The notes: generated by a model not told the origin, from the letters alone. Shown: positions 34,729 through 44,755, counted from the first letter of the stretch. The stretch: DNA of 64,000 bases from Polyangiaceae bacterium (GCA_013214025.1 JABSRN010000068.1:1-64000), one strand, 5' to 3'. Numbers and translations: made by a program.

Positions 34729-35277
34729 TCAGCGAAGCGCGCGCGAGAACTCTTCGTGGCCCGATAGTGCGTCCTGCACGCGACGAAGGGCGGTTCGCAT
34801 GCGCGCGGTCACATCGATTTCAGGAGTTTCTGTCAGCGCCGCGATATCGACGAAGGGCAGATTCGCCACCTCACGAAGCAAATACACCTCTCGCTGATCG
34901 CGAGGCAGTTCCGAGACGACGTCGAGAACCGATGCCCGGACGGGATCGCCTTCAGAGGGCGGGACCCCTTCGGTGTCGTCAGACAGCGAAGTATTCGACG
35001 AGCGCTCAGAATATTCTTCGCAAACTGCGCGCACGATTGAGAAAAGCCACTTCACGAAGCGTTCATCGTGGCGGTATTGCGTGGCCGTTCGCACGATTCT
35101 TACGAATACGTCCTGCGCTAATTCATCCGCTGCCGTGCGGTTGCGGACGGTCAGCAGGATGAAGTTGTACACTCGGCCCTGATGTAGGCGGACTAGCTGT
35201 TCAAAAGCCTCGCGGTTTCCACGCTGATACCGAAGCATGAGCGTTTCGTCGGATGCGTCTTGTTGGGTGGATTTCAA
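34729..35277 (-). CDS. ECF-type RNA polymerase sigma factor
   Basis: The 182-aa protein has region 2 (about 12-80, with RGNREAFEQLVRLHQGRVYN and ADELAQDVFVRIVR) and region 4 (about 118-172, with LPRDQREVYLLREVANLPF and a helix-turn-helix). The linker between them is acidic. It starts with TTG at 35277, behind a GGGAG ribosome site in the complementary strand. It is followed by its anti-sigma gene, and it is divergent from the TPR/FHA envelope operon, which starts 286 bp away behind an ECF-like promoter. I infer that it controls that operon. No matching promoter is evident before its own gene. Confidence 0.91.
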   Translation of the reverse strand: MKSTQQDASDETLMLRYQRGNREAFEQLVRLHQGRVYNFILLTVRNRTAADELAQDVFVRIVRTATQYRHDERFVKWLFSIVRAVCEEYSERSSNTSLSDDTEGVPPSEGDPVRASVLDVVSELPRDQREVYLLREVANLPFVDIAALTETPEIDVTARMRTALRRVQDALSGHEEFSRALR

Positions 35278-35516
35278 AAACTCCCTTTTCTCTCAGACGG
35301 TGCCCGGCCACTATTCTGACTAATTTCACGCAAAGTTCATATCTCCGTCTCGGGTCCGAGTCGGGGAAAGTGCCGGCAGGCTGGGCCGAGATACGGCCGG
35401 CTGGCTTGACGAAAGGTGTGGCGCACGTTCGCGGGGGGTGCAGCCCCCTAGCGGTCTCCGAGCAGTTGCAGTGCCGCGAAATCCCGCCCATAACTCAGTT
35501 TGGAAGGCTTCGGACT

Positions 35517-35540
35517 GAACCGATCTACGTACCGGTCGTC
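35517..35540 (+). promoter_or_regulatory. Candidate ECF-sigma promoter of the envelope operon
   Basis: GAACC (35517-35521), a 15-bp spacer and CGTC (35537-35540) fit the general ECF pattern of an AAC-containing -35 and a CGT-type -10. The predicted start near 35548 leaves a short leader to the ATG at 35564, which has an AGAAGAGG ribosome site. The divergent ECF gene makes the pairing plausible. Confidence 0.55.
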
Positions 35541-35563
35541 TAGAGCAGAAGAGGGCTTTAATC

Positions 35564-36406
35564 ATGAGATTCGCTTGGGCGATATGCGCCGTGTTTTTGT
35601 CTGTTGTGCTGGCTGTTCCAACTACTGTTTTGGCACAGCCAACAGATAACGCAGGAGGGGCTGCCGCAGCCCCGGAACGGGACGAGGGTTCCAGTCCGGC
35701 ACAACCAGCGGAGTCCGCCGAAGGCGCTCCGGCAGGGGATGCGGAATCGACTGGGGGCGACGCAGCCCCTGCCGCGAAGGCGCAGCCCAAAGCACTGGCC
35801 GTCGATGGCTCTACCTACGCGGTTCGAATGCGCGATTTGGAAGCTCGGGTTGACGAGCTAAAAGAAAAAATCCGGCGCAGCCATTCTCGACTGAGCCTGC
35901 TCAGCGACACCATTCTGTCTGGCGGTGTCGGCGGCTCGGCTGCAGATATCACTTTCCGAAACGAGATGAGCAGGGCCTTCCGACTGACCCGGGCCTTGTT
36001 CGTATTGGACGGGGCAGTGCAGTACAACAAGCGAGACGAGTCCGGTGGCTTGTCCGAGCAAGCAGAGATCCCGATCTTTAGCGGCTCGATTCCTCCGGGG
36101 GACCACACCCTGCAGGTCTTGGTTCAGCTGCGGGGCCACGGCTACGGCGTTTTCTCGTATCTGCGGGGCTACCGCTTCGAGGTAAAGAGCACGCACTCCT
36201 TCACAGTGACCGAAGGCAAGACGATAAAACTAGAAGCCATCGCCTGGGAAAAGGGCGGCGTGACGACTCCGCTCGAGCAGCGTCCTGATGTTCGATACAC
36301 AGAGAAGATTTCGTCGGGAGCCACGGGAGGCCCCGCGCCCAAATCCGGGGGGAAGTCGTCGAAGGGCGCCTCCGGAAGCTTGTCGATCGGTTCGGGAGGC
36401 AAATAG
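35564..36406 (+). CDS. Periplasmic coiled-coil protein, first gene of the envelope operon
   Basis: The 280-aa product has a Sec signal ending AQPT near residue 25. An Ala/Pro/Glu-rich linker (26-75) and a short coiled coil (MRDLEARVDELKEKIRRSHSR, about 88-108) follow, then a ~130-residue beta-rich domain with GDHTLQVLVQLRGHG, and a Ser/Gly-rich tail. Proteins of this shape, sometimes mislabelled as dihydrolipoamide acetyltransferase, occur beside TPR genes in myxobacterial genomes; there is no lipoyl or acyltransferase motif here. Its TAG overlaps the GTG of the next gene, so they are coupled. A periplasmic structural part of the same machine is likely. Confidence 0.66.
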   Translation: MRFAWAICAVFLSVVLAVPTTVLAQPTDNAGGAAAAPERDEGSSPAQPAESAEGAPAGDAESTGGDAAPAAKAQPKALAVDGSTYAVRMRDLEARVDELKEKIRRSHSRLSLLSDTILSGGVGGSAADITFRNEMSRAFRLTRALFVLDGAVQYNKRDESGGLSEQAEIPIFSGSIPPGDHTLQVLVQLRGHGYGVFSYLRGYRFEVKSTHSFTVTEGKTIKLEAIAWEKGGVTTPLEQRPDVRYTEKISSGATGGPAPKSGGKSSKGASGSLSIGSGGK

Positions 36407-38808
36407 TGAGAAGCCTTGGCGTCCTTAGGGGCGCACTCGTTCTCCTCAGCGGACTGGCGCTAACGTCTGAAGCTGCCGCGATCGGAGCGTCGGCGGCGCG
36501 CCAATCGGCAACGACGACTGTGGTGGAAGCCGAGGTGTCCGCCCAGAAATTGCGGCGGCGTCTCTCGGCGAAAGGCAGGAAACCGCTGGGTGCGGAGAAA
36601 CGCGTCGTGGCTGGAGAGCTGCTGCTCCGCACGAAGGACTACGACCGTTCCATCAACGAGCTCAGCCAGGTGGTCGAGCTCTTCCGCCAAGGCAAGGCAT
36701 CAGCTGGCGTCCATTCCGACGCCCTCTACTACTTGGCCGAAGCCTATTTTCGCAGCCCTGGTGGGGGACAACTTTTGTCGGCTCGGCGTCAGTACGCAGA
36801 GATCGCAAAACGGGGTAACCAATCGCCGTACTCCAAATATGCCGGACGCGCCCTGGGGCGCCTGGTCGACGTTGCGTTGCGGACGGGCGATCTCCGTGGT
36901 TTGGAGTTCGTCTTCGAGCAGATTCGAAAGATCACCCAGCCGGATCCCTCGGGTTCCATCGCTTATGCCCTCGGCAAAGCGCACTTCGCCAATAGAGACT
37001 TTGGCGCGGCGCGCAGCGGGCTGGCTGGTGTATCGCCTGGTACCGCCTTTCATCATCAGTCGGCCTACTTGCTGGGCGTTATCCTGCTCAAAGAGGCGGT
37101 CGCCGGAGGGGGCGCGAGCGACGCCAGCATGCAGCCAACCGCGTCCAGCCCGTCGAACGCCGTCAAGTTCAACGCTGCCATCGCGCAGTTTGGCTTGCTG
37201 ACAAAATTGCCCAGCGACACCGATGAGCATCGCCAGGTGATCGATTTGGCGTGGATGGCCATCGGTCGTCTGCAGTACGAGACTAATCAGTACCTAGAAG
37301 CGGCACGGGCCTACAGCCACATCGATCGTAAGTCGGAACAATTCGGCGAAATGCTCTACGAGCTGGCGTGGGTGTACGTTCGATTGGGCGACTACCAACG
37401 CGCCCAGCGTGCTTTAGAAGTAGTGAGTATCTCGTCGCCCGGGAGCATGCATATCGCGGACGGTTCGCTACTGCGAGCGGATCTGATGCTCCGTTCCGGC
37501 CAATTCGACAAATCCCTCAAGCTTTATCAGAGCGTGCGGAATCAGTTTGATCCGCTGCGCGCCGAAGTTGACGACTTCATGAAGAGCACGACCGATCCGG
37601 CCGTGTACTACGACCGTCTTGTCGAGGACCCGCTTGAGGCCGGTGTCGATAACAAACTACCCGAGCTGGCACTTCGCTGGGTGCGAGAGGAATCCGAAGA
37701 CGATCGAGTTTTCGCTGTGGTCGACGATGTCAATCGGTCTCGTGCACTGATCAAAGAGGCTCGCACTCTGGGTGGCAAACTCGGCGCGGTATTGTCTTCC
37801 GCCACACGCGCCAAAGCCTTCCCGGAGCTGAAGAACCAACTGGAAGCGACCCTCGGCGCGCTGAACTCCGTCAGCCTAGCGCGACGGACTCTCGCGCTAG
37901 GACTCGAGGATTCCAACGACAGTGCGCTGTCGGGGGAAATCGCTTCCGTGCGCGCCGAACGGCGTTCTCTGATGAAACGTCTGGGCTGGGTCCCGGTGAC
38001 TGCCGGTGACTTTGCACGTCGCGAGGGCGCCGGACGCAAACAATGGCGAACCTTATCCCAGGGCCTGCAGAGGCTGAACCTCGAGGCCGACAGACTGGCG
38101 GCGATCATCAATGGGCTGCGCCGAGTGCTGAGGGACGCGGACCAGTACGGCGTCGTTCAGGACTCCGCCAATAGGGAACGATTCATGGAAGGGCTCCGCG
38201 CCAACGAGCAGGACCTTCTTAGTTATCGTCGCGCCATCAAGGAGTATTCGGAGCAGATCGCACTGGGCAGAGTGCAAGTCGGTCTGGGTGACCCACGATT
38301 TGTCCAAGACGCTCAGATTCGCGACCGTTTCCGGAAAGTGTTCGAACGGGAACTGAAACTCGCAGCATCCGGAGCCGCGGGCGAAGACGCTGCGGCCTAT
38401 GCCCGACAAATTGGCCCTCTGCTTTCCCAAGCTCGCAGCGTAGAGAAGACTCTCCACTCTGTGAAATCGGGGATCGATTCCCAGGTTGCGGACGGTAGCC
38501 AGAACCTGGCTGAGGTCGTCCGTCAAGAAATGACGAACATTGATGAATACGCCGGGCGCTTGGACGCCCTGGACAACCACGCGCGATTGCTCGTCGGCGA
38601 AGTAGCCATGAAAAACTTTAGCCTAGTCCGCGACAAGCTGAAAAATATCGTGCTCCGCGCAGACGTTGGCATCGTGCAGGAGGCATGGGAATTGCGCGAA
38701 GAGCAGCGGACCCGCTTGCGAAATTTGCAGCGGGAAAGAGCCCGTGAAGAGCAAAGTCTCAACGATGAACTCCGGGAAGTGTTGGACGACTCCGAGGAGC
38801 AGGAATGA
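36406..38808 (+). CDS. Secreted TPR protein (800 aa), GltC/NfsC-like position
   Basis: It starts with GTG 36406, overlapping the preceding stop, and has a signal peptide ending SEAAA. Residues 60-400 are TPR-type helical repeats (LLLRTKDYDRSINELSQVVE, ELAWVYVRLGDYQRAQRALE, LMLRSGQFDKSLKLYQSV). The second half is long charged helix without repeats, ending in a coiled coil (LREEQRTRLRNLQRERAREE). It should be periplasmic. Gene order and repeat type recall GltC or NfsC of Myxococcus motility and spore-coat machines. I infer this from layout and have not tested it by alignment. Its stop overlaps the next ATG (ATGA). Confidence 0.74.
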   Translation: MRSLGVLRGALVLLSGLALTSEAAAIGASAARQSATTTVVEAEVSAQKLRRRLSAKGRKPLGAEKRVVAGELLLRTKDYDRSINELSQVVELFRQGKASAGVHSDALYYLAEAYFRSPGGGQLLSARRQYAEIAKRGNQSPYSKYAGRALGRLVDVALRTGDLRGLEFVFEQIRKITQPDPSGSIAYALGKAHFANRDFGAARSGLAGVSPGTAFHHQSAYLLGVILLKEAVAGGGASDASMQPTASSPSNAVKFNAAIAQFGLLTKLPSDTDEHRQVIDLAWMAIGRLQYETNQYLEAARAYSHIDRKSEQFGEMLYELAWVYVRLGDYQRAQRALEVVSISSPGSMHIADGSLLRADLMLRSGQFDKSLKLYQSVRNQFDPLRAEVDDFMKSTTDPAVYYDRLVEDPLEAGVDNKLPELALRWVREESEDDRVFAVVDDVNRSRALIKEARTLGGKLGAVLSSATRAKAFPELKNQLEATLGALNSVSLARRTLALGLEDSNDSALSGEIASVRAERRSLMKRLGWVPVTAGDFARREGAGRKQWRTLSQGLQRLNLEADRLAAIINGLRRVLRDADQYGVVQDSANRERFMEGLRANEQDLLSYRRAIKEYSEQIALGRVQVGLGDPRFVQDAQIRDRFRKVFERELKLAASGAAGEDAAAYARQIGPLLSQARSVEKTLHSVKSGIDSQVADGSQNLAEVVRQEMTNIDEYAGRLDALDNHARLLVGEVAMKNFSLVRDKLKNIVLRADVGIVQEAWELREEQRTRLRNLQRERAREEQSLNDELREVLDDSEEQE

Positions 38809-41800
38809 CTTCCCGCGATCGTGCTTGGAGGGGCGCTTTTCGCCCACGTCGTGCGGGGCGATCTGCCTGCCTATTATTGGGAGCGCTGTTCTGCGGCGGT
38901 AGAATGAGCGTCAGCACTGACGCTCATTCCCAACCGAGTGGTGGCACTCAGCCCTCTGCGACCCAGCCCGCGGCGAGTCCCCCGGCCGCAGCGCCCCGGT
39001 CATGGGCAGCTGCTACCCCGGCACCCGCGCGCCCTCGGATCGGATCCAAGAAGCTGCCCCCACCGACTGCGGAGCAGCTCAAGGGGCTGGAGCTCATGCA
39101 GGCCGAGCTGAAGGCCTATGAGGCCGGAGCCAATGATTATCGCGGTACGTTGACGATGATCGTCCGGCATCACTACGAGGAACGAAGGCGCCGTGTCCTG
39201 GCGGCGCTCGACGCGGAGATTGGCATCGAGAGAAAGCGACTCGATGAGGCGCGGGATGAGGCGATCCGTCGTTTGGAGGTGTTTGTCGCGATCTACAGCG
39301 GAGACAACGCGCACCCGTTGGCGACACCGGATGCTATGTACCGGCTGGCCGCTCTCTACGAAGAGCGGACTCGTGCGGACTATGACGCCGAGTTGAGCGA
39401 TGGCCTGAAGAAACCCATCTCCCTGTATCGAGAGATCATAGAACTGTATCCGAACTACGAGGAGATTTCCGGGGTATATTACTACCTCGGGCATGCGTAC
39501 ACCGATTCAGGACGCTTCGACGAAGGTCAGCATGCGTGGAAGTCTCTGGTCTGTTCCAATCGCTATCAGGTCAAGGCGGATCCAAAGGATCCGGAGAAAA
39601 TCTCCGTCCCCCCGATGGAGCAGGACCACGACTTTAAGTTTTGGGACAATTGGTACAACCAAAACCCTGTGCCGATGGACGAAATCATTCCGCTCGAGCA
39701 GCGCGCGACTACCGCGAGCTACGCGGAGCGAAGCGAGGAACGTCGCTACCGCAGTCCCTACGCGGATCCCTGTGAGCGACTTCCCCAGAAGCTAGCGCTA
39801 GGCGAGGAGCCTCGCTATGTCGCTGAAGTTTGGTGGCAGATCGGTAACTACCACTTCGACCAAATGGATCAGAAGGGGGGGCCCTACAATCTAAACCGAG
39901 CGATGAGCGCCTACGAGCGCTCCATGGCGTTCAAGAAGCCGCCGCTTTACGGCGTCGCCATGTACAAGCGTTCGTGGACCTATTTCAAACAGCAGCGGTA
40001 CCGGACGGCGGTTCAATGGTTCGTGAATCTCCTGCACTACGCGGACGAACAAGAGGAACTCACCGGTGATCCGGGGGCAGATTTTAGGCAAGAAGCCTAC
40101 ACCTACATCGCGGGTTCTCTGACCTACGTCGACTTCGATGGCCCCCCCGCGGAGGATCCTTACATTCCGCGTAACGACGTGCTGGACGTCGAGAGCGATC
40201 CCGTGGTCGCCGAGGACAAGATGCGCATCGCTCTTGAGCGAGTGCAGGATCCGGCGCTCGTCCCCCAGGACAAGCCTTGGACGGTTGAGATCTACAAGGC
40301 CCTCGCGCAGGAATTCATCGAGATCACGCATCACCGCAACGCCATCGCCACCTTGGAGATCACTCTGGAGCGTTTCCCGCTCGACCGGGATGCGCCCAAG
40401 ATGCGAAACAAGATCAGCGAGCTGTACGATCAGCTGGCACGTCTGGCCCCCGAAGGCTCCGACGTGAAGCAGGAATACTCCGCTAAAGCCCTCGTGGCCC
40501 GAACCAAGCTGGCTGAATACGTCGGCAGCACCGCGTGGACGGAAGCTAACAAGGACGATCCGGAAGCGCTGCGCGAAGCGGAGGAACTAGTCCGCGAAGG
40601 CCTGCAGCGCGCTGCTGCCGACCACACCAACTACGCTCGCGGCTACTACACGCAGGCCCAACAGGTCAGCGACGAAGAGGGCCTGCGCATCCTCATCGAA
40701 AAATCGATCTCCGAGTATCGGCTGGCGGAGACGGGCTGGGCTGGCTATCTCCAACAAGACACCAACGCTCTCGACGCTTACGAGACGCGCTTCTGGCTGG
40801 CCGATGCCCGATACTGGATCGTCGTTTTGCAACTGGCTGTCGGACGAACGCCTACCCCCAAGGAAGTGACAGCCGCCAACGAGGCAGCCATTGATGTTCG
40901 CGAGTCCCACGAAGATGATAAGTATCTTCAGCCGTCGGCGTACTACCTGGTGACCATGGCGGACCAATTGGTTCAGCGTCAGCACCAAGTATTCGATGAG
41001 ACTGACGGCGCGAGCGGTTTTCAGAAACGCGAAGAACTGGTGTTTGCGGGTGAAGGCGACGCTCGACGAGTCGTGAAGGCGGAAATTCCCCGAATCATCG
41101 TCGATGCCATTGCGGCTCGCCGAGACTACAACGCGCGAATTTCCTACGAAGCCGACCCGCAAAAAAATGGCTTGATGTACACCTTCCAGAACGCCGACTA
41201 TTTCTTCATCTACGGCCATTTTGATGAGGCCAAGGCGATTTACGAGCCTCTCATGACAGAGCATTGCGGCAAGGATGAGTGGGGTTACAAAGCCTGGGAA
41301 AAGCTCATCAGTATGAGCAACTTCAGCAACGACGCCAAGCGCAGCCGTGAGCTGGCCGAAGGAAAGAGTTGCGCCTTCGACGAAGAGACCCAGGCAGCGG
41401 AGGACGCGATCCGCAAGCCGGTGAAGCAGGGCGTTGCCTATCTGGATGCTCGGGAAATGTACAACGCTGCCGAGGGCATGCCCGATGGCCCCGCTCGCGA
41501 CAAGAAATGGCGGGAGGCGGCCGCGGCTTATAGGGTCGCGCTGGACGCCGCACCGGAACGAGACGAAGCGCCGGAAGCCGCCATGAACGGTGCCTACGCC
41601 TACAAGCAGGTGGGGGACTACGACCAGGCGATCGCCATGTACACCCTTTTCATCGATCGCTATGGCAATAGCAAGAATCTAAACGCACTCAGGGACGGCG
41701 ACCCCTCGGCGACTCCGCCCATGGAAGCGGAGCCAAAGAAGTTCGAGGCCCGCGTAAGGTTCTTGAAGATGGCCTTCGATGCTTTGGCCAGCGCCTACGT

Positions 41801-42986
41801 GTTGTTCTTCAACTATCCCAAGGCGGCCGACACCTTCGGAACCATCAGCAAGAACGAAAACTTCACCAGCGAAGATCGAATCTCCGCGGCTCGGCAGGCG
41901 GTGGGCCTCTATGCGAGCTTGGGTGACTCGCGATCAACGCAGAAGGCGCGGGACCGTTTTTTCGCGCTCGGCGCCTCTGCCGAAGAACGAGCGGAAGTCG
42001 ATTTTACGATTGCTTCTGCGACGCTCAAGCAATGGGACGAACACAGCCCGAACTCTGGCGCCAATGCTACCGCGAGGGGTCGTGCGGATCGCGTAATGCG
42101 CGACTATCACGACAGCAACAAGAACAAGGATGCCGCCGCGAAGTTCGTTGTCGAAGCTGCGTTCTGGGTGGCCAAGCTCAAGCATGGCGGCAAGAAGCCG
42201 CAAGAAGACACATGGTGGAAGAAGACCATCGCCGCATACGATCGCTATGCGGCGGTCGCGCCGAAGGCCGAAAACGGCAACAGCGTGGCAGTGGGATCCA
42301 AACAAGCGTCCATGGCCGCCGAGGGCGATTATCGCTTGCTAGACAAGAAGATATCGAAGGCCTTCGATTACGACAATGGCCACCATCGATTCAAGGGTAC
42401 GCCGGTCGAAGTCATCAACGACTACCGAAATGTCGCGGGCGAGGCGGCGGACTGGAACAAGGAGCTGCAGCACATCATCGACAAGTACTCGTCTCCGGAA
42501 TGGGCGACCGCGTCGGTCGCACGACAGGGCACGCTCTACGATTCATTGCGCTCGGGCCTGTACAACACGCGGCCTCCGCAGCTGGTCATGTTCGACAAAA
42601 AGACGGAAAGGCTCCTCGAAAAAGCTGAAAATAGCGATAACGAAGCACTTCAGGAGCAGGCGGACGCAATCCGGATGCGGGTGGAAGGAGCCTGGCGTGA
42701 CGCCCGCGATCAGGAGATCAACTCTGCCGATGAGATCATGGTGGTCCGCTACAGCACGGCGGTCACCCTGGCTCGTCGATACAATGTATCGAACCCGGCA
42801 GTGGTACGCGCCATCCAGCGACTGGCGTTTTTTACGGATATCATCGGTGAGGCGAAGTTGAAGCAGTACACCAGCAATGTGCTGGACCTCAATTACACGG
42901 ACGGATTGTTCCTTCGGATCCGGCCGGGTCTGGTGACGGCGCCGGAGCCGAGCGGCATGCCAGCGCCTCTACCGGCGGCAGAGTAA
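38805..42986 (+). CDS. Very large secreted TPR protein (1393 aa), GltD/AgmU/NfsD-like
   Basis: After a basic N-terminus and a hydrophobic signal (LLLGALFCGG), a Pro/Ala-rich linker leads into a ~1200-residue solenoid of TPR-like helices. Examples are YYYLGHAYTDSGRFDEGQHA, MYKRSWTYFKQQRYRTAVQW and NGAYAYKQVGDYDQAIAMYT. The aromatic- and acid-rich style and the size fit GltD/AgmU and NfsD, periplasmic scaffolds that in Myxococcus span between the inner-membrane motor and outer-membrane parts. It overlaps the upstream gene by four bases and is followed by a TPR lipoprotein gene after 13 bp. No catalytic motif is visible. The orthology is inferred from size, fold and gene order. Confidence 0.76.
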   Translation: MTSRDRAWRGAFRPRRAGRSACLLLGALFCGGRMSVSTDAHSQPSGGTQPSATQPAASPPAAAPRSWAAATPAPARPRIGSKKLPPPTAEQLKGLELMQAELKAYEAGANDYRGTLTMIVRHHYEERRRRVLAALDAEIGIERKRLDEARDEAIRRLEVFVAIYSGDNAHPLATPDAMYRLAALYEERTRADYDAELSDGLKKPISLYREIIELYPNYEEISGVYYYLGHAYTDSGRFDEGQHAWKSLVCSNRYQVKADPKDPEKISVPPMEQDHDFKFWDNWYNQNPVPMDEIIPLEQRATTASYAERSEERRYRSPYADPCERLPQKLALGEEPRYVAEVWWQIGNYHFDQMDQKGGPYNLNRAMSAYERSMAFKKPPLYGVAMYKRSWTYFKQQRYRTAVQWFVNLLHYADEQEELTGDPGADFRQEAYTYIAGSLTYVDFDGPPAEDPYIPRNDVLDVESDPVVAEDKMRIALERVQDPALVPQDKPWTVEIYKALAQEFIEITHHRNAIATLEITLERFPLDRDAPKMRNKISELYDQLARLAPEGSDVKQEYSAKALVARTKLAEYVGSTAWTEANKDDPEALREAEELVREGLQRAAADHTNYARGYYTQAQQVSDEEGLRILIEKSISEYRLAETGWAGYLQQDTNALDAYETRFWLADARYWIVVLQLAVGRTPTPKEVTAANEAAIDVRESHEDDKYLQPSAYYLVTMADQLVQRQHQVFDETDGASGFQKREELVFAGEGDARRVVKAEIPRIIVDAIAARRDYNARISYEADPQKNGLMYTFQNADYFFIYGHFDEAKAIYEPLMTEHCGKDEWGYKAWEKLISMSNFSNDAKRSRELAEGKSCAFDEETQAAEDAIRKPVKQGVAYLDAREMYNAAEGMPDGPARDKKWREAAAAYRVALDAAPERDEAPEAAMNGAYAYKQVGDYDQAIAMYTLFIDRYGNSKNLNALRDGDPSATPPMEAEPKKFEARVRFLKMAFDALASAYVLFFNYPKAADTFGTISKNENFTSEDRISAARQAVGLYASLGDSRSTQKARDRFFALGASAEERAEVDFTIASATLKQWDEHSPNSGANATARGRADRVMRDYHDSNKNKDAAAKFVVEAAFWVAKLKHGGKKPQEDTWWKKTIAAYDRYAAVAPKAENGNSVAVGSKQASMAAEGDYRLLDKKISKAFDYDNGHHRFKGTPVEVINDYRNVAGEAADWNKELQHIIDKYSSPEWATASVARQGTLYDSLRSGLYNTRPPQLVMFDKKTERLLEKAENSDNEALQEQADAIRMRVEGAWRDARDQEINSADEIMVVRYSTAVTLARRYNVSNPAVVRAIQRLAFFTDIIGEAKLKQYTSNVLDLNYTDGLFLRIRPGLVTAPEPSGMPAPLPAAE

Positions 42987-42999
42987 GGACGCGCCGACA

Positions 43000-44397
43000 A
43001 TGCGAACAATTGTGAACATGCCATACGCCAGGTCAACCGAAGCGCTCGGGGGATCCGCGGAGCGGTGTGCCGGCGTAGACGGATTTTGGCCGCTGTCTAT
43101 TTCGCGACTACGGCGCTCGCGACTTGCGTTAGTGAGTGTTTGGATCCTGTGCTCCGCTTGCGGCGGTGGTGCTCAGGTGGGCGCCGAGTCTCCGACAGGC
43201 GGGCCTGGCGCCGGTCCCGGGCCGGCTGGCTCGGGAGCGCTCCTCACCAATTCCGCGGGTCAACAAGTCGCCGTCCAGGAGCTGCCAGGCGCGGCTGCCG
43301 GGCGCCCGCAGATGAATGCCGCTGCTGCTTCCGCTCACGCGGCGGGGCTTCATGCCTTTCAGTCCGGCGATCTCAAGGGTGCCGAAGCGCAGTTTAGCCG
43401 TGCCATAGCAGCCGATTCGAATGCCTACGCGTCGCACTACTCTTTGGGAGTCGTCAAGGAGCGCACCGCAACTGCCAGTCAGGCGCTTGCCAGTTATCAA
43501 TCGTCGTTGAAAATAGTCGGTGACTACTACCCGGCGTTGGCGGGCTTCGCGTCCCTGATGGCGCGCACAGATCAGTCGGACTCCGCCGAGAGCTTCTTAC
43601 TCAGCAAGAAAGCCAAGTATCCGAAATCGGCGTCGGTATTGGCGGCATTAGCCGAGATTAAGTCTGTGCAAGGCGATAGCAGCGCGGCCCAGCAGCTCGC
43701 CCAAGAGGCCCTCAAGTACGTTCCAGATTTTCGACCCGCGATGGTTATCCTCGCGCGGGATCACTACCGAAACCGCCGACTGGATTTGGCTCTGTACACC
43801 TTGAAGGCCATCTTGGATGGCTACGGTCCGGAGAACCCGGCACGCGACAAATCGAACGCGTCCGCCATGTTGCTGCGCGGCTTGATTTACAAGGAGCAAG
43901 GCTTCCGCAAACCGGCCATGGACGAACTCAAACGCGCCCTCGCACTGCGCCCGGATTTGGTAGAGGCCAGACTCAATCTGTCTACCTTCATGCTGGAGGC
44001 GGGCAACGCTTCCGAGGCGGTTCCCTTGCTCGAAGGAGCGCTGAAGTACGATAACTCCAACGTGCTCGTTCATCTCAATTTGGGGGACGGCTACCGCCTG
44101 TTGGGCAAGATAGCGGATGCTCGACGACAGCTGGAATGGGTCTCAGCCAAAGACCAAAACGTCGCTCAGGCTCACTACAACTTGGGCTTGCTGTACATGT
44201 TTTCTAAGGTTGAGGGCATGGACGAAAAGCAATCGCTCACCGCCGCCGTGGAAGCGTTCGAGAGGTTCAAAGGTTTGAGTCATCGTGTGGGCCCGGGTGC
44301 GGGAGACGACGTTGACGCCCTGATCAAGAAAGCCAAACAAAAACTTTCCATCATCGAGGCCTTATCGGCTGACGGTGGGGATGACGGATTCGATTGA
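43000..44397 (+). CDS. TPR lipoprotein (465 aa), GltE/AglT/NfsE-like
   Basis: A long basic N-terminus precedes a hydrophobic stretch ending ILCSACGGG near residue 53, an imperfect lipobox. The true start may be a later codon nearer the signal. Residues 100-440 hold about nine TPRs: AHAAGLHAFQSGDLKGAEAQ, SHYSLGVVKERTATASQALA, LIYKEQGFRKPAMDELKRAL, VHLNLGDGYRLLGKIADARR and AHYNLGLLYM. An outer-membrane TPR lipoprotein in this place corresponds to AglT/GltE and NfsE. It is 13 bp downstream of the large TPR gene, and its TGA is followed within 10 bp by the next gene. Confidence 0.76.
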   Translation: MRTIVNMPYARSTEALGGSAERCAGVDGFWPLSISRLRRSRLALVSVWILCSACGGGAQVGAESPTGGPGAGPGPAGSGALLTNSAGQQVAVQELPGAAAGRPQMNAAAASAHAAGLHAFQSGDLKGAEAQFSRAIAADSNAYASHYSLGVVKERTATASQALASYQSSLKIVGDYYPALAGFASLMARTDQSDSAESFLLSKKAKYPKSASVLAALAEIKSVQGDSSAAQQLAQEALKYVPDFRPAMVILARDHYRNRRLDLALYTLKAILDGYGPENPARDKSNASAMLLRGLIYKEQGFRKPAMDELKRALALRPDLVEARLNLSTFMLEAGNASEAVPLLEGALKYDNSNVLVHLNLGDGYRLLGKIADARRQLEWVSAKDQNVAQAHYNLGLLYMFSKVEGMDEKQSLTAAVEAFERFKGLSHRVGPGAGDDVDALIKKAKQKLSIIEALSADGGDDGFD

Positions 44398-44405
44398 GAG
44401 CGCCT

Positions 44406-44654
44406 ATGACTGTGAAACCTATTGTTGGAAGCGTCGGTCTATTGGTCGCGCTATTGATCGCCCTGGCACCGACGGACGCTCTCGCCCAAAAGGGGCGAGT
44501 CGTTACCATCAGTGAAGTCACCATCGTGGGGCGCATTCAGAAGCCCATTGCCGCTGTGGACGTGAGCCGTATTCAGCCCAAGTTGACCCTCGCGGAACTC
44601 AAGGAACCGTTTCTAGACCGCATCGAACGAGCGATCTACCGAGGCCCTTTTTGA
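44406..44654 (+). CDS. Small secreted protein, possible GltF/NfsF-like subunit
   Basis: The 82-aa product has a signal peptide (hydrophobic GLLVALLIALAP, cleavage after DALA). A ~50-residue mature part follows: VVTISEVTIVGRIQKPIAAV, then LTLAELKEPFLDRIERAI. I chose ATG 44406, eight bases after the previous stop and behind GAGAG, rather than the overlapping TTG 44394. It is co-transcribed with the TPR genes and probably periplasmic. The name is a guess from gene order only. Confidence 0.6.
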   Translation: MTVKPIVGSVGLLVALLIALAPTDALAQKGRVVTISEVTIVGRIQKPIAAVDVSRIQPKLTLAELKEPFLDRIERAIYRGPF

Positions 44655-44680
44655 GGCTTCACCTCCTCAGCATTTCCATT

Positions 44681-44721
44681 TTGAGCACGATGTCCGTGTT
44701 GAGCACGATGGCCATGTTGAG
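44681..44721. repeat. 18-bp tandem repeat, about 2.3 copies
   Basis: TTGAGCACGATG starts at 44681 and 44699 (unit 18 bp, 16 of 18 identical). A partial third copy begins at 44717. It lies 27 bp after the stop of the small secreted-protein gene. Confidence 0.9.
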
Positions 44722-44755
44722 TGCTGATTCAAAATCGAGTTGCCGGCGCTGAGCC

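Noticed and set aside
35278-35430. ECF autoregulatory promoter before the sigma gene
   Set aside because: GAACTTT occurs on the minus strand near 35340, but no -10 at the right distance was found.
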